A stretch of 64,000 nucleotides of DNA from an uncultured Eubacteriales bacterium (GCA_905209085.1 CAJLRM010000001.1:620001-684000); one strand, 5' to 3'; counted from the stretch's first letter, positions 25,852 through 34,076 are shown. The notes: generated by a model from the letters alone, not told the origin. Translations and numbers: made by a program.

Positions 25852-26607
25852 TTACGTAATCCCTGCCCTGGGTATGTGTTTTTCTTCAAATCCTCCTTTA
25901 TTTTCGCGCCCGGACGGCGGGCTTTCCTTTGACGGTTCAGGGGATTTTTCCGACGGAACGGGCGTTTTTAACTCTTCCAGCTTCTTTTCCAATTCGCACA
26001 TTCTCGCCCGCAGATTGCAGATCTCTTTCTGATAGTTTTGATAGGGATCGGTCTTATCCTGGTCGAGATCCGGCTCGCATACCTTTTCGCCGTTGATGCG
26101 CACGATACGTCCGGGTACGCCCACCACCGTGGCGTGCGGCGGCACTTCCTTCAACACCACCGCCCCCGCGCCGATCTTCGCGCCTTCGCCGACGATGAAC
26201 CCGCCGAGAATCTTCGCGCCCGCGGAAACGGTGACGTTTTCCATCAGCGTGGGATGGCGCTTGCCGTGTTCCTTGCCGTTGCCCCCCAGAGTCGCGCCCT
26301 GATAGATGACGGTGCCGGGGTGCACTTCGGCGGTTTCGCCGATGACGACGCCGCTGCCGTGGTCGATGAATACGCCGGGATAAATTTTCGCGGCGGGATG
26401 GATTTCTATGCCCGTAAAAATTTTGGAGCATTGACTGACGATGCGGGCGAGCAGTTTGAGGTGAATCCGATAAAGAAAATTGGCGAATCGGTGGTGAGAT
26501 AAGGCGTGCACCCCCGAATACGTCAAAAATATTTCAAATTTATTTCTCGCGGCGGGGTCGTTCTTCTTCGCGGCGGCGATATCCGCCCGCAGCCTTTTAA
26601 ACCACAT
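25852..26607 (-). CDS. cysE: Serine O-acetyltransferase with a C-terminal extension
   Basis: 251 aa. The family part (residues 1-~190) includes the left-handed beta-helix hexapeptides and the signature HPAAKIYPGVFIDHGSGVVIGETAEVHPGTVIYQGATLGG; the active-site His pair is present. It makes O-acetylserine from serine and acetyl-CoA, the first step of cysteine synthesis. The last ~60 residues are a short helix (YQKEICNLRARMCELEKKLEELK) and a Pro/Ser/Lys-rich tail not needed for catalysis. Such N-short, EpsC-like enzymes are common in Firmicutes. Ordered cysE-cysS behind a T-box, so expression should rise when tRNA-Cys is uncharged. Confidence 0.93.
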   Translation of the reverse strand: MWFKRLRADIAAAKKNDPAARNKFEIFLTYSGVHALSHHRFANFLYRIHLKLLARIVSQCSKIFTGIEIHPAAKIYPGVFIDHGSGVVIGETAEVHPGTVIYQGATLGGNGKEHGKRHPTLMENVTVSAGAKILGGFIVGEGAKIGAGAVVLKEVPPHATVVGVPGRIVRINGEKVCEPDLDQDKTDPYQNYQKEICNLRARMCELEKKLEELKTPVPSEKSPEPSKESPPSGRENKGGFEEKHIPRAGIT

Positions 26608-26728
26608 CTGTTTTCTCCTTTTTCATTTTATCGGCGGGCAATTTTCTTTACTTACTTTCCGCCGTCCCCGACAAGCGGGCGATTTAGCGGCGGCGCACAA
26701 GAAAAACGCAACCGTTTTTGTCCGAAAT

Positions 26729-27035
26729 AAAAAAAGCGCCTCTATACCAAATAGCCGATACTATATAGTATAAAGGCGCGGTCAAACGCTGTTCCACTTT
26801 ATTTCGAAAAAGGCAAAACTTTTTTCAAAGCGCGCGCTTTTTCCTCATTTCGCCCGATAACGGAGGCTGCCGCAGAGGATTAGTCTGTCCTGAAAGCGCG
26901 GAAACGCACCTTCTCCGTGGAAAGACACGGCGCGCTTTCAGCCCGCGGCGCAGCCTCTCTGTTCCCGTCCTCTTCTACGGATACTCTTTTTCCGCTCGGA
27001 ATATTCAATTGTCAATCCTTTTCGTTCCGACTTCC
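26729..27035 (-). promoter_or_regulatory. T-box leader of cysE-cysS
   Basis: Reading the minus strand from the start point: a GAAGAGGAC...ACAGAGAG segment typical of T-box stem I, a long stem closed by GAGGCTGC / GCAGCCTC, then the T-box AAGTGGAACAGCG (26787-26799; consensus GGTGGNACCGCG-like) and a terminator, GCGCC ... GGCGC followed by seven Ts (26729-26779). A TGC triplet (complement at 26906-26908) is the best candidate for the Cys specifier codon; that assignment is tentative. Uncharged tRNA-Cys should stabilise the antiterminator. Confidence 0.8.
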
Positions 27036-27040
27036 CCTTT

Positions 27041-27069
27041 ATTATATCATGAGAAAACGAAAAACGCAA
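27041..27069 (-). promoter_or_regulatory. Promoter of cysE-cysS
   Basis: Minus strand TTGCGT (27064-27069), 17-base spacer, TATAAT (27041-27046). It places the transcript start at about 27034, at the beginning of the T-box leader. Confidence 0.65.
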
Positions 27070-27184
27070 GGATTTTTCCCGATTCTGCCGCCTCGGATTT
27101 GATGTATTCGGTAAAATAAAACGCGAAAAGAAATTCCGGGCTTTTTTCGGATTTTATTTTTCTTTCCAATCGAGCCGCGGCGGT

Positions 27185-27820
27185 TTACAGGTCTTTTATA
27201 AACAGATTGCTCACCTTATATTCGTCCAAAGCCGCCCTGACCATTTCCCCGTTGAAAATGCTCTTGGATAAGAGATAGGAGATCACCGTGTCTTTGACGA
27301 GCGCATAATCCAATTCAAAACCGCAGACGGCGAGCAGGTCGCACGTGTCCTCCAAGGAGATATGCGAGGTGATCGCCAGAGAAAAAAGGAGATTTTTCGT
27401 CGGCCAATACGCGCCCTTGCAGACGCGCGACCAAGTCACGGCGTCTACGTCGAGAAGCTTTCCCGCTTCCGCCGCGCCCGTGTTGTATTTAGCGAGCACC
27501 CCGGGCAAAAGCTTTTTGAAGGAATTTTTCTCGAAGTTTTCCTTGATGCGCGCAAAAAAGCCCACGGGACGGAAGGTGAAAGAAAAAGTCGAATCGGTCA
27601 TTTTCTCTTTCAGCTGCCGCAGCAGATCCGTTTTATTTTTCTGCGCCGACAGGCGCATGGTGGAAGCGGGCAGCGTATAGGAATAGTCCGTGCCGTCCTC
27701 TCTGCGCTCCGTCGTCTGCATTTTCGGCATCTCGTATCCCTTTAAAATACAAATCTGATCGTAATTGGCATATTTCTCGCAGAAATATTCGTCTAAATCT
27801 TCCAAAAAGTCAAAGCCCAT
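27185..27820 (-). CDS. Hypothetical protein with a C-terminal HTH-like domain, 211 aa
   Basis: The N-terminal part (residues 1-~105) is unrecognised and charged. The C-terminal part, about residues 110-200 (LPGVLAKYNTGAAEAGKLLDVDAVTWSRVCKGAYWPTKNLLFSLAITSHISLEDTCDLLAVCGFELD), matches the pattern 'phase-of-helices, Y-x-PxK-x5-ALAI...LSLEE...LL..AGY' common in many clostridial proteins of unclear role, an HTH-like fold. The start has GGGAGGAAGG upstream. The gene is divergent from a DeoR regulator at 28.2 kb and follows the cysE T-box promoter region on the same strand. Function unknown. Confidence 0.7.
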   Translation of the reverse strand: MGFDFLEDLDEYFCEKYANYDQICILKGYEMPKMQTTERREDGTDYSYTLPASTMRLSAQKNKTDLLRQLKEKMTDSTFSFTFRPVGFFARIKENFEKNSFKKLLPGVLAKYNTGAAEAGKLLDVDAVTWSRVCKGAYWPTKNLLFSLAITSHISLEDTCDLLAVCGFELDYALVKDTVISYLLSKSIFNGEMVRAALDEYKVSNLFIKDL

Positions 27821-28180
27821 GGAGCCTTCCTCCCTTTTTGCGCCGTTTGCTTAGGACGGCACGGCAAACCGTTCGTTTAAATAAGCCGCAAAAATACTTT
27901 TGCGGACAAGTAGTTTCGCTTCTCTTACGAATAGGGACAACGTTCGAATCGGACGCGAAAATACCGTTGCCCACAAGCGTTTCCTTTTCTATTATAGCAT
28001 ACCCGAAAAAAAAATGCAATCGTTTTATCGCAGGGTGAAAAAGCGGCTCCATTCCCGTTTTTTGCATTTTATGTTAAAACTAATAAAATTTTTTTGAAAA
28101 ACGTTCGTTATTTGCTTGATTTTTTGTTATTTTTATGATAAATTTGATATATACTGAAAAATAGGGCAGGAGGTCAAGAG

Positions 28181-28939
28181 ATGAAAAGAGAACGCATCGA
28201 GGACATAGCCGAACTTTTGGATAAGCGCGGCAAGCTGACGCTGGAACAGCTGGAAGAGTACTTTCCCAACGTGTCCCAGATGACTCTTCGGCGGGATTTG
28301 TTCCAGCTGGAAGAGGAAGGGAAAATCATCCGCGTGCGCGGCGGCGCCATGTCCGTGAAAGAGGTGCAGAAAGCCTCCGGCGAACCCTATACGAAAAAAG
28401 CCACCATTCATACGGACGAAAAAATCGAGATCGCCCAGAAAGCGGCGGTGCTCGTGGACGAAGGCTCGTCCATCTTTATCGACGGCGGCACCACGGCGCT
28501 CTATCTCGCCAAGGAATTGCCCGATATGGTGTGCAACGTGTTCACAAACGGAATCGCGGTCGCCAAAGAACTCGCTCAGAAAAAGAACGTCACCATCAAT
28601 CTTTTGGGCGGTCAGCTCATCAAGGAAAACCTCTCGACGGCTTCCCCCACGGCGTCCCTCTATTTCACCGACACGAATTTCGAGCTGGCAATCATTTCCG
28701 CTTCGGCGTTCACGCCCGAAAACGGCTTCTCGTGCGGCTCGCAGATAGAAGCCGACCTCTTAAAGCTCGTAAGAAAAAAGGCAAAGTTTTTATATATGAT
28801 GCTTGACAGCTCCAAAATCGGCAAAATCATGCCCTACACGTTCGCGCGGGCGGAGGACATCAACGTGCTGATCACGGACGAGGCATTCCCTGAATCTCTG
28901 AAAGAACAGTTTAAGGCGATGGACATCGTCGTCATGTGA
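28181..28939 (+). CDS. DeoR-family transcriptional regulator
   Basis: 252 aa. Winged HTH at residues 1-56 (ELLDKRGKLTLEQLEEYFPNVSQMTLRRDLFQLEEEGKIIRVRGGA) then a DeoRC sensor domain (IFIDGGTTALYLAKEL, VFTNGIAVAKEL, DSSKIGKIMPYTFA). GGCAGGAGG precedes the ATG. Monocistronic with its own terminator. No sugar-utilisation genes lie beside it, so the effector cannot be inferred; it differs clearly in sequence from the DeoR protein at 7.6 kb. Confidence 0.9.
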   Translation: MKRERIEDIAELLDKRGKLTLEQLEEYFPNVSQMTLRRDLFQLEEEGKIIRVRGGAMSVKEVQKASGEPYTKKATIHTDEKIEIAQKAAVLVDEGSSIFIDGGTTALYLAKELPDMVCNVFTNGIAVAKELAQKKNVTINLLGGQLIKENLSTASPTASLYFTDTNFELAIISASAFTPENGFSCGSQIEADLLKLVRKKAKFLYMMLDSSKIGKIMPYTFARAEDINVLITDEAFPESLKEQFKAMDIVVM

Positions 28940-28961
28940 CGAATTGCCCCGCCCTTTCTTT

Positions 28962-28992
28962 CCCCCTGCGGTATACCGCAAGGGGGATTTTT
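28962..28992 (+). terminator. Intrinsic terminator of the DeoR gene
   Basis: Stem CCCCCTGCGG / CCGCA-AGGGGG around TATA, followed by ATTTTT, about 22 bases after the stop. Confidence 0.85.
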
Positions 28993-29026
28993 AATAATGT
29001 AAATTTTCGCCGCTATATCAAAAAAA

Positions 29027-29248
29027 CTACTTCTCGTACTCGCTTAGGCAAAGAATATCCGCAGGGTCAGCGCCTAATACGGCGCAAAGATTTGCAAAAG
29101 TATCCAATGCAGGCAACTTCTTACCATGAACATAACACGAAACTGTTTGATTGGATACATTTAACTTGTTTGCTATTTCCGATTGAGAAAGCCCGCTCAG
29201 TTTTATTGCTTCCGATAACTTTATTTGAATTTGTTGAAGTGTAACCAT
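29027..29248 (-). CDS. XRE-family HTH regulator, 73 aa (locus 2)
   Basis: A single Cro/CI domain (LSEAIKLSGLSQSEIANKLNVSNQTVSCYVHGKKLPALDTFANLCAVLGADPADILCL), no other domain. GGAGG lies 7 bases before the ATG. It is divergent from two overlapping four-cysteine genes and adjacent to three TCACCTA-type palindromes, exactly as in locus 1. It is probably the repressor of that operon and of itself. Its recognition helix differs from the locus-1 protein, which fits the different operator. Confidence 0.88.
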   Translation of the reverse strand: MVTLQQIQIKLSEAIKLSGLSQSEIANKLNVSNQTVSCYVHGKKLPALDTFANLCAVLGADPADILCLSEYEK

Positions 29249-29265
29249 TACCTACCTCCACAAAA

Positions 29266-29342
29266 ATTATATCATCCAATAGGTGAAAAATTCTTGACAT
29301 TCACCTAATAGGTGATATATAATATAGTCACCTATTAGGTGA
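29266..29342. promoter_or_regulatory. Divergent promoter with three TCACCT-N3-AGGTGA operators (locus 2)
   Basis: Plus-strand promoter TTGACA (29294-29299), 18-base spacer, TATAAT (29318-29323) for the four-cysteine genes. Palindromes: O1 29272-29286 (TCATCCAATAGGTGA, degenerate), O2 29301-29315 (TCACCTAATAGGTGA) exactly in the spacer, O3 29328-29342 (TCACCTATTAGGTGA) downstream over the start point. The minus-strand TATAAT (29266-29271) without a good -35 would serve the repressor, with O1 beside it. The layout copies locus 1 but the operator sequence is unrelated. Confidence 0.82.
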
Positions 29343-29366
29343 AAATATTTGCAAGGAGAAATTATC

Positions 29367-29645
29367 ATGGAAGAAACAAGGAAAGAATGTTGGAATTGTT
29401 TAAGGTATCAGGCTTATTATACAAAAGGCTTAGCCCGCTTTAACAAAGAAAAACGGGGGCTTTGCAGCGCCAGCCACGCCGTCGTGGAAAACCACGGTTG
29501 TTGCGAGAATTGGTGTTTCCGCAGCCCTTACAGTTGGAGGCGAAAAGTCGTGACGACAAAAGCGTTAGCGGAGCTTATCGAACAGCTTTCGGGCATTAAG
29601 CAAATCCTTCAAGAGGAGAACGAACATGAAAAACAGCAACGATAA
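29367..29645 (+). CDS. Small four-cysteine protein, type A (locus 2), 92 aa
   Basis: Starts MEETRKECWNCLRYQAYYTKG, with AAGGAG before the ATG at 29367. Shares C-x2-C ... YYTKG ... GLC ... C-x2-W (here with an extra Cys, GCCENW) and a C-terminal helix (IEQLSGIKQILQEE) with the type A protein of locus 1. Soluble, no signal peptide. It overlaps the type B gene by 20 bases. No known family recognised; the cysteines could form a zinc site. Confidence 0.7.
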   Translation: MEETRKECWNCLRYQAYYTKGLARFNKEKRGLCSASHAVVENHGCCENWCFRSPYSWRRKVVTTKALAELIEQLSGIKQILQEENEHEKQQR

Positions 29646-29883
29646 GGTATGCCGCAAATGCGTTCATTATCGCGTTTATTATGCGGAAGGATATTGGTTT
29701 TTTTATAAGACGCGGGAGGGATTCTGCAAAAAAAGTCGGGGAATCGTCAACGAGTGCGACGCTTGCGGACTTTGGAAGAAAGCGCCGCCCGCGGCGGTGG
29801 CGACGGAAGAGATAGACACACTCATGAAAGACTTTGCGGCCCTGCAAATTCTCTATCAAGCGACGGAAACATCCTCGCCGTGA
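29626..29883 (+). CDS. Small four-cysteine protein, type B (locus 2), 85 aa
   Basis: MKNSNDKVCRKCVHYRVYYAEGYWFFYKTREGFC followed by CDACGLW: same cysteine/aromatic pattern as the locus-1 type B protein (EGIWDFW, GLC, CESW). GAGGAGAACGAAC precedes the ATG, which lies inside the end of the type A gene, so the two are translated together. The C-terminal part is less conserved and slightly acidic. Function unknown. Confidence 0.65.
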   Translation: MKNSNDKVCRKCVHYRVYYAEGYWFFYKTREGFCKKSRGIVNECDACGLWKKAPPAAVATEEIDTLMKDFAALQILYQATETSSP

Positions 29884-29996
29884 GGAAAAAAAGGCGCCCT
29901 CTCCCGCACGGGAGAGGGACAAAAGAGCGTTCTCTCCGCAAAACCGCGGCGTTTTAACACAACGCATCACGGCGTTGCCGTTCTCGAAAACGCATG

Positions 29997-30021
29997 AAAA
30001 AGCCCCGACCAAAGTCGGGGC
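29997..30021 (-). terminator. Intrinsic terminator on the permease strand
   Basis: Minus strand GCCCCGAC / GTCGGGGC with a 4-base loop, followed by five Ts. It lies about 130 bases after the permease stop and is the only good terminator for that gene. Confidence 0.7.
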
Positions 30022-30154
30022 TTACCGTATTTTTAAAGAAAAGCGCTTTTCCCAAACAGGTTTCCGTCCCCTCTATTTTTCCGCGGACGTTCCCCTGCTG
30101 CGTATACGGCATAGCGTCGCCGTGCGTTTTCTCCCGCAATACGCTTTTTAGGAG

Positions 30155-31672
30155 TTATTCGACGCTGCCGTTTTCCTCGTCGGCAACGGAAGCGTCGGAA
30201 GCTTCTTCCATCATTTCAGCCGCGACGGCGGTATCCGCGGTCGCCGCGTCGGCGGCGGGGAGTTCAGGCTCGCCCTTTTTCCCGATCGAACAAAGGAGAT
30301 TGACGAGGATGCCGAGAATGAGCGCGCAGGCAACTTCCGTGATCGTGATTTTGCCGAAGGTAAGGACCATGCCGCCCACGCCCGCGATGAGGATGACGGA
30401 AACGACGAAAAGATTTTTGTTTTCGCCCAGATCCACTTTCTGAATCATTTTCAGACCCGACACCGCAATAAATCCGTAAAGCGCCACGCATACGCCGCCC
30501 ATCACGCAGGAGGGAATCGTCGCGAGGAAGGTGACGAAAGGAGCCAGGAAGGAAGCGACGATCGCCATGATCGCCGTCGTGAGAATCGTGATCACGGAAG
30601 CGTTGCCCGTAATCGCCACGCAGCCTACCGATTCGCCGTAAGTGGTGTTCGGGCAGCCGCCGAAGAAGGCGCCGCAGATAGAGCCTACGCCGTCGCCGAG
30701 CAGCGTCCTCGAAAGCCCCGGCTCTTTCAAAAGGTCCTGATCGATGATGGAGGAAAGATTTTTATGGTCGGCGATATGCTCCGCAAAGACGACGAACGCC
30801 ACGGGGATATACGCCACGGCGATCGTGCCGAGATACGAGCCGATATTGCCGCCGTCCCCGAACGTATAGCCGCCTTTGAACGCCGTCAGGAAGGTAAATT
30901 CGGGATACCACTGCATATTCTTGAATTTGGAGAAATCGATGATTTTAAGAGCGTCCACTTTGGTCGCAAAGCCGATTCCCGTAAAGATCGCCGCTAACGC
31001 ATAGCCCGCGAGGATACCGATGACGAACGGAAAGAGTTTCAGCGTCTTCTTGCCGTACACCGAGCACACGATGACGACCGCGAGCGTGACAAGTCCGCAC
31101 AAAAGCGCGAGATAGGGCGAGCAGAGCATGACAGAGGATTCGACGGTTTCGAGGACGGCGCTCCCTTCCTTGATCGTCGCAACGAGTTCCGTCACCGTCT
31201 TTGTCACGTTGCCTTTCATCAGATCGCCGATGGCGTTTCCCGCGAGGGAAAGTCCGATGATGGCGACCGTGGGACCGATGACGACCGCAGGCATGAGCTT
31301 GTCTATCCACTTTACGCCCGCAAATTTAACGATGAGGGAAATGATGACGTAAACGAGCCCCGCAAACAGCGCGCCGATGATGAGTCCGAGATAGCCCGCG
31401 GACATGGAAACGCCGCCCGCGAACGCCGCCGCCATAGAGCCTAAAAACGCGAAAGACGAGCCGAGGAACACGGGGCTTTTGAATTTCGTGAACAGCAGGT
31501 AGACGATAGTGCCTACGCCCGCCCCGAAGAGAGCCGCCGACGCCGACATTCCGTTGCCGACAATCGCGGGAACGGCGATGGTCGCCGCCAGAATCGCCAG
31601 CAATTGCTGCAACGCGGAAACGAGCAGTTTCCCGAGAGGCGGTCTGTCTTTTACTTTGTAAACAAGTTCCAT
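30155..31672 (-). CDS. NCS2-family nucleobase permease (uracil/xanthine type)
   Basis: 505 aa, about 12-14 membrane segments. Signature segments of the uracil-xanthine permease family are visible: LLVSALQQLLAILAATIAVPAIVG near the start, FLGSSFAFLGSM, VVIGPTVAIIGLSLAGNA, EHIADHKNLSSI and GCPNTTYGESVGCVAITGNASV. It imports uracil or a purine base with a proton. The acidic, Ala/Glu-rich C-terminus (last ~35 residues) is longer than usual. The ATG at 31672 is chosen from AAGGAG 10 bases upstream; an earlier in-frame ATG lacks a site. A long leader precedes it; no purine riboswitch or PyrR-type site was recognised. Confidence 0.9.
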   Translation of the reverse strand: MELVYKVKDRPPLGKLLVSALQQLLAILAATIAVPAIVGNGMSASAALFGAGVGTIVYLLFTKFKSPVFLGSSFAFLGSMAAAFAGGVSMSAGYLGLIIGALFAGLVYVIISLIVKFAGVKWIDKLMPAVVIGPTVAIIGLSLAGNAIGDLMKGNVTKTVTELVATIKEGSAVLETVESSVMLCSPYLALLCGLVTLAVVIVCSVYGKKTLKLFPFVIGILAGYALAAIFTGIGFATKVDALKIIDFSKFKNMQWYPEFTFLTAFKGGYTFGDGGNIGSYLGTIAVAYIPVAFVVFAEHIADHKNLSSIIDQDLLKEPGLSRTLLGDGVGSICGAFFGGCPNTTYGESVGCVAITGNASVITILTTAIMAIVASFLAPFVTFLATIPSCVMGGVCVALYGFIAVSGLKMIQKVDLGENKNLFVVSVILIAGVGGMVLTFGKITITEVACALILGILVNLLCSIGKKGEPELPAADAATADTAVAAEMMEEASDASVADEENGSVE

Positions 31673-32228
31673 AAAATCTTTATCTCCTTGTAGAATCATT
31701 ATTTCCTCGGCTGTCCGCCGCAGAACTTCCCTGTTTCGGGGCTTCTCCCCGCCTTTTTATCCGCGCTTTTCGCTGCCCTATACGGGTTTTCGCGGGCAGC
31801 CGCGCCCCCGCACGCCTGTGAGCAGCCGCGGATAGCCGAGCCTATGGACAACCGTCCCCCCAGCCCGTCCCTGCGGGCAGCCATATCCCCATGAATAGCC
31901 GCGCTCCCGAGGGCAGCCGCCCCGCGAAAAAATCCTTTTGCCGCCGCGGGTTTCAAAGGGTTTTGCCCTTCGTCCGTCCGTTTTTTTCCCAAAAAGCCCG
32001 AAAAAAGACCCTTGCAAAGACCGTCCCGAAAGGGCGGAAAAGAAATTTTCCTGTTTCGAGGTGTTTGTTTCGCAAAGGGCAAAGTGTTTTTGAGATGTTT
32101 TTTCAAAGGCGTCTGCAAGAGCGCGCACCGCTTTTCGCGGAAGACTTGCCGCTCGTTCGGCAAAAATTTTCTTAAAGGAGAGGCAGAAGCCGTCTGAAAA
32201 AATTTTTTTATTTTTTATTATTTTAACT
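31673..32228 (-). other. ~550-base leader/gap before the permease, with degenerate 18-base repeats
   Basis: If the promoter at 32.24 kb drives the permease, this is its leader. In minus-strand reading 31790-31930 contains GGCTGCCC, GGCTATTC, GGCTGCCC, GGTTGTCC, GGCTATCC and GGCTGCTC at roughly 18-base intervals at first. Overlapping frames here (for example one encoding GYSWGYGCPQG) have no start signal. No known riboswitch recognised. Confidence 0.4.
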
Positions 32229-32258
32229 ATAATATCACCATTTCAACACATTTGTCAA
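32229..32258 (-). promoter_or_regulatory. Probable promoter, minus strand
   Basis: TTGACA (32253-32258), 18-base spacer, TATTAT (32229-32234). The next gene downstream is the NCS2 permease, more than 500 bases away. Confidence 0.6.
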
Positions 32259-32899
32259 GCAAATTTCCTCGCCTGAAAGAAATTATTTTTACATTTTGCC
32301 AAAATAAAAACGAATACCCGCCCTCTCTTTTTCTTATAGATTTTTTCCCTATAAAAAGCGCCCTCCTTTCCGTCCTTTCCCGCCAAGCCTTGAAAACGCA
32401 GTAAATATCTCCATTATTAAAATGCGGAAACTTTAAGAATCGCTCTAAACGGGGCGAATACCGACGGGTTCAGAGCCGCACAAAGCGGCTTGCCGCATAC
32501 AAGTAAGCCAATTATTTCTTTTTCGGGTTATCTTTCCTCTCTTCGTTTGATTTCATCCGTTTTTCAAACAGCTTATACTGAAACATCAGGATTTCTTTGA
32601 CTCACAAGCATAATCCGGTCTATAAAAAGGAAGTCCGTTTCCGAGCTTCCTTTTTATAATCATTTAATTTGAAACCGTCCGCCTATATAATTGATTGTCT
32701 GCAATTCCGACAATTAAAGAAGTCCTGCTCAGCCCTCTTTATAAATGCAGACGGCGGAGCAAACCGCCAATAGATTCTCGGTCTGATTCATGAGCAATAG
32801 AAAAATTTATTCATGCAGTATAATATTAAAAGAAGCCTACTGTTACAGGCTGCGACCGACGATACATAGTTCAGTAAAGCAAAACACATAAAGAAAACT
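32259..32899. other. AT-rich left flank of the toxin island
   Basis: No supported gene. Composition turns AT-rich here. Contains a terminator hairpin (listed next). A stretch at 32660-32820 has no protein-like frame. Confidence 0.45.
32624..32655. terminator. Bidirectional terminator hairpin
   Basis: AAAAAGGAAG / CTTCCTTTTT with a 12-base loop. The same stem sequence recurs at 61777-61818, next to the mobile element. Confidence 0.65.
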
Positions 32900-33436
32900 T
32901 TACTTTCCCTCCATCTCTTCATAATAAACAGCGATTCCTTCTTCGTAATAACATATCGCAGAACAAATTTTCCGATCAAGCTCCTTTGGACTTATCTGAT
33001 AATTCTTCAAAGCACTACTTATGTATACATTTATGCCGTCTCTTGAAGTTATGTAAACGATCAGATCCTTATCATGCTGCTTTTCGTTTTCTTTCAGTGA
33101 AATTAAATAAAAGGAATAAAAATACTCATCGGGGATAAGCTCTTCCGTATAATTAAAAATAATTTTACAAGGGGATACCAATTTCAGATATTCAATTTCT
33201 TCCATCTCATATCCAAAGTCAGACAAATGCTTATAAAAGTAATTTGTATCTAATTTTTTTCCGCCGAATTTGTTGATAATAATATCTTCTTCTTCCGCAA
33301 TCGTTCTGCGCTTAACGGAGAATCCTTCATTCAGTCTTTTTTGAATTAAACTCTGATCATATTCAAGCATTTTACGTTGAAGCGCAGCTACTTCTAAGCC
33401 TATTTTTTGATAATATTTATTTTTATCAATTTCCAT
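32900..33436 (-). CDS. Candidate immunity protein 2, 178 aa
   Basis: Soluble protein, paralogous to the 181-aa protein encoded at 33.5 kb over its whole length: shared segments include RTIAEEEDIIINK, GKKLDT-x-YFY, SPCKIIF, PDEYFYSFYL, YITS-x-DGI-x-VY and the C-terminal EEGIAVYY-x-E-x-EGK. No known domain recognised. The start follows GGAGAGG. It lies just after an orphan toxin tip with the same spacing as the other paralog has to the full toxin, which suggests it is a cognate immunity protein for an earlier toxin variant. AT-rich codon use. Confidence 0.7.
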   Translation of the reverse strand: MEIDKNKYYQKIGLEVAALQRKMLEYDQSLIQKRLNEGFSVKRRTIAEEEDIIINKFGGKKLDTNYFYKHLSDFGYEMEEIEYLKLVSPCKIIFNYTEELIPDEYFYSFYLISLKENEKQHDKDLIVYITSRDGINVYISSALKNYQISPKELDRKICSAICYYEEGIAVYYEEMEGK

Positions 33437-33444
33437 ACCCTCTC

Positions 33445-33513
33445 CTATAATCCTATTTGCGGTACGCCAAAAAAACTATGCGGCACAATAAATTGTTTGG
33501 GGTTAGTAAGCAT
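33445..33513 (-). pseudogene. Orphan toxin C-terminal tip (22 codons)
   Basis: Between the two immunity paralogs the minus strand reads MLTNPKQFIVPHSFFGVPQI then GL and a stop. The last 11 codons match the end of the full toxin (PHSFFGSPEIRV), and both stops are followed by TATAGGAGA and an immunity gene start 8-11 bases later. It is a remnant of a second toxin cassette, fused behind the first immunity gene. Probably non-functional, though a start codon is present. Confidence 0.6.
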
Positions 33514-33519
33514 TGAGTT

Positions 33520-34065
33520 TTACTTTCCCTCTATCTCTTTATAATAAACGGCGATTCCTTCTTCGAAATAGGCTATGTCGTGCTGTAGTTCACAACAAAA
33601 ACGGACAGAAGCACGATCCGCAGAGTCATCCACACCCGTCATTAGTCCCGCGGTATACACATGAATACCATCCGCCGACGTTATGTAGGCAAGTTCCTCC
33701 TTATAATATTCGTTTCTGCGCATTTTCCCCTCTACAAACGGAAGCAAATAGAATGAATAAAAATATTCATCGGGGACAATTTCTTCTGTAAGAGCAAAGA
33801 TTATTTTGCAAGGGGAAATAATCTTTATATAGTCGATTTCACTTTTAGGTCCAAAAAAATCGGTCAAATGCTCATAAAAGTACGCCGTATCTAATTTCTT
33901 ACCTTTTAATTTATTGATAATAATATCTTCTTCTTCCGCAATCGTTCTGCTCTCTTTTCTTATTTTCGGCAAGTGATTTTTTTTGTTGTATTCCAACATT
34001 TGAAACTGCGCGTTATGAATGAAGTCAATACCTTCTTGATAGCATTCTTTTTTATCTCTTTTCAT
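33520..34065 (-). CDS. Candidate immunity protein 1, 181 aa
   Basis: Paralog of the protein at 32.9 kb, 11 bases downstream of the toxin-like gene; TATAGGAGA precedes the ATG. Same motif string (SRTIAEEEDIIINK, GKKLDT, SPCKIIFALTEE, PDEYFYSFYLLP, EEGIAVYYKEIEGK). No membrane segment, so it would act in the cytoplasm of the producer. Position immediately after the toxin and duplication with a partner behind a toxin fragment are what suggest the immunity role; no known immunity family was recognised. Confidence 0.7.
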   Translation of the reverse strand: MKRDKKECYQEGIDFIHNAQFQMLEYNKKNHLPKIRKESRTIAEEEDIIINKLKGKKLDTAYFYEHLTDFFGPKSEIDYIKIISPCKIIFALTEEIVPDEYFYSFYLLPFVEGKMRRNEYYKEELAYITSADGIHVYTAGLMTGVDDSADRASVRFCCELQHDIAYFEEGIAVYYKEIEGK

Positions 34066-34076
34066 ATCTTTTTCTC

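Noticed and set aside
27930..27960. A GTTCGAATC-like tRNA T-loop sequence
   Set aside because: No acceptor, D or anticodon arm can be placed around it.
31699..32163. A 154-codon minus-strand frame upstream of the permease
   Set aside because: No ribosome binding site, GC-biased composition, overlaps a leader with repeated hairpin units; the parallel frame ending in GYSWGYGCPQG also lacks a start.
33900..34060. Immunity paralogs as a tandem duplication only
   Set aside because: A plain duplication would not explain the toxin-tip remnant that lies between the copies, with the same spacing and TATAGGAGA signal as the full toxin.
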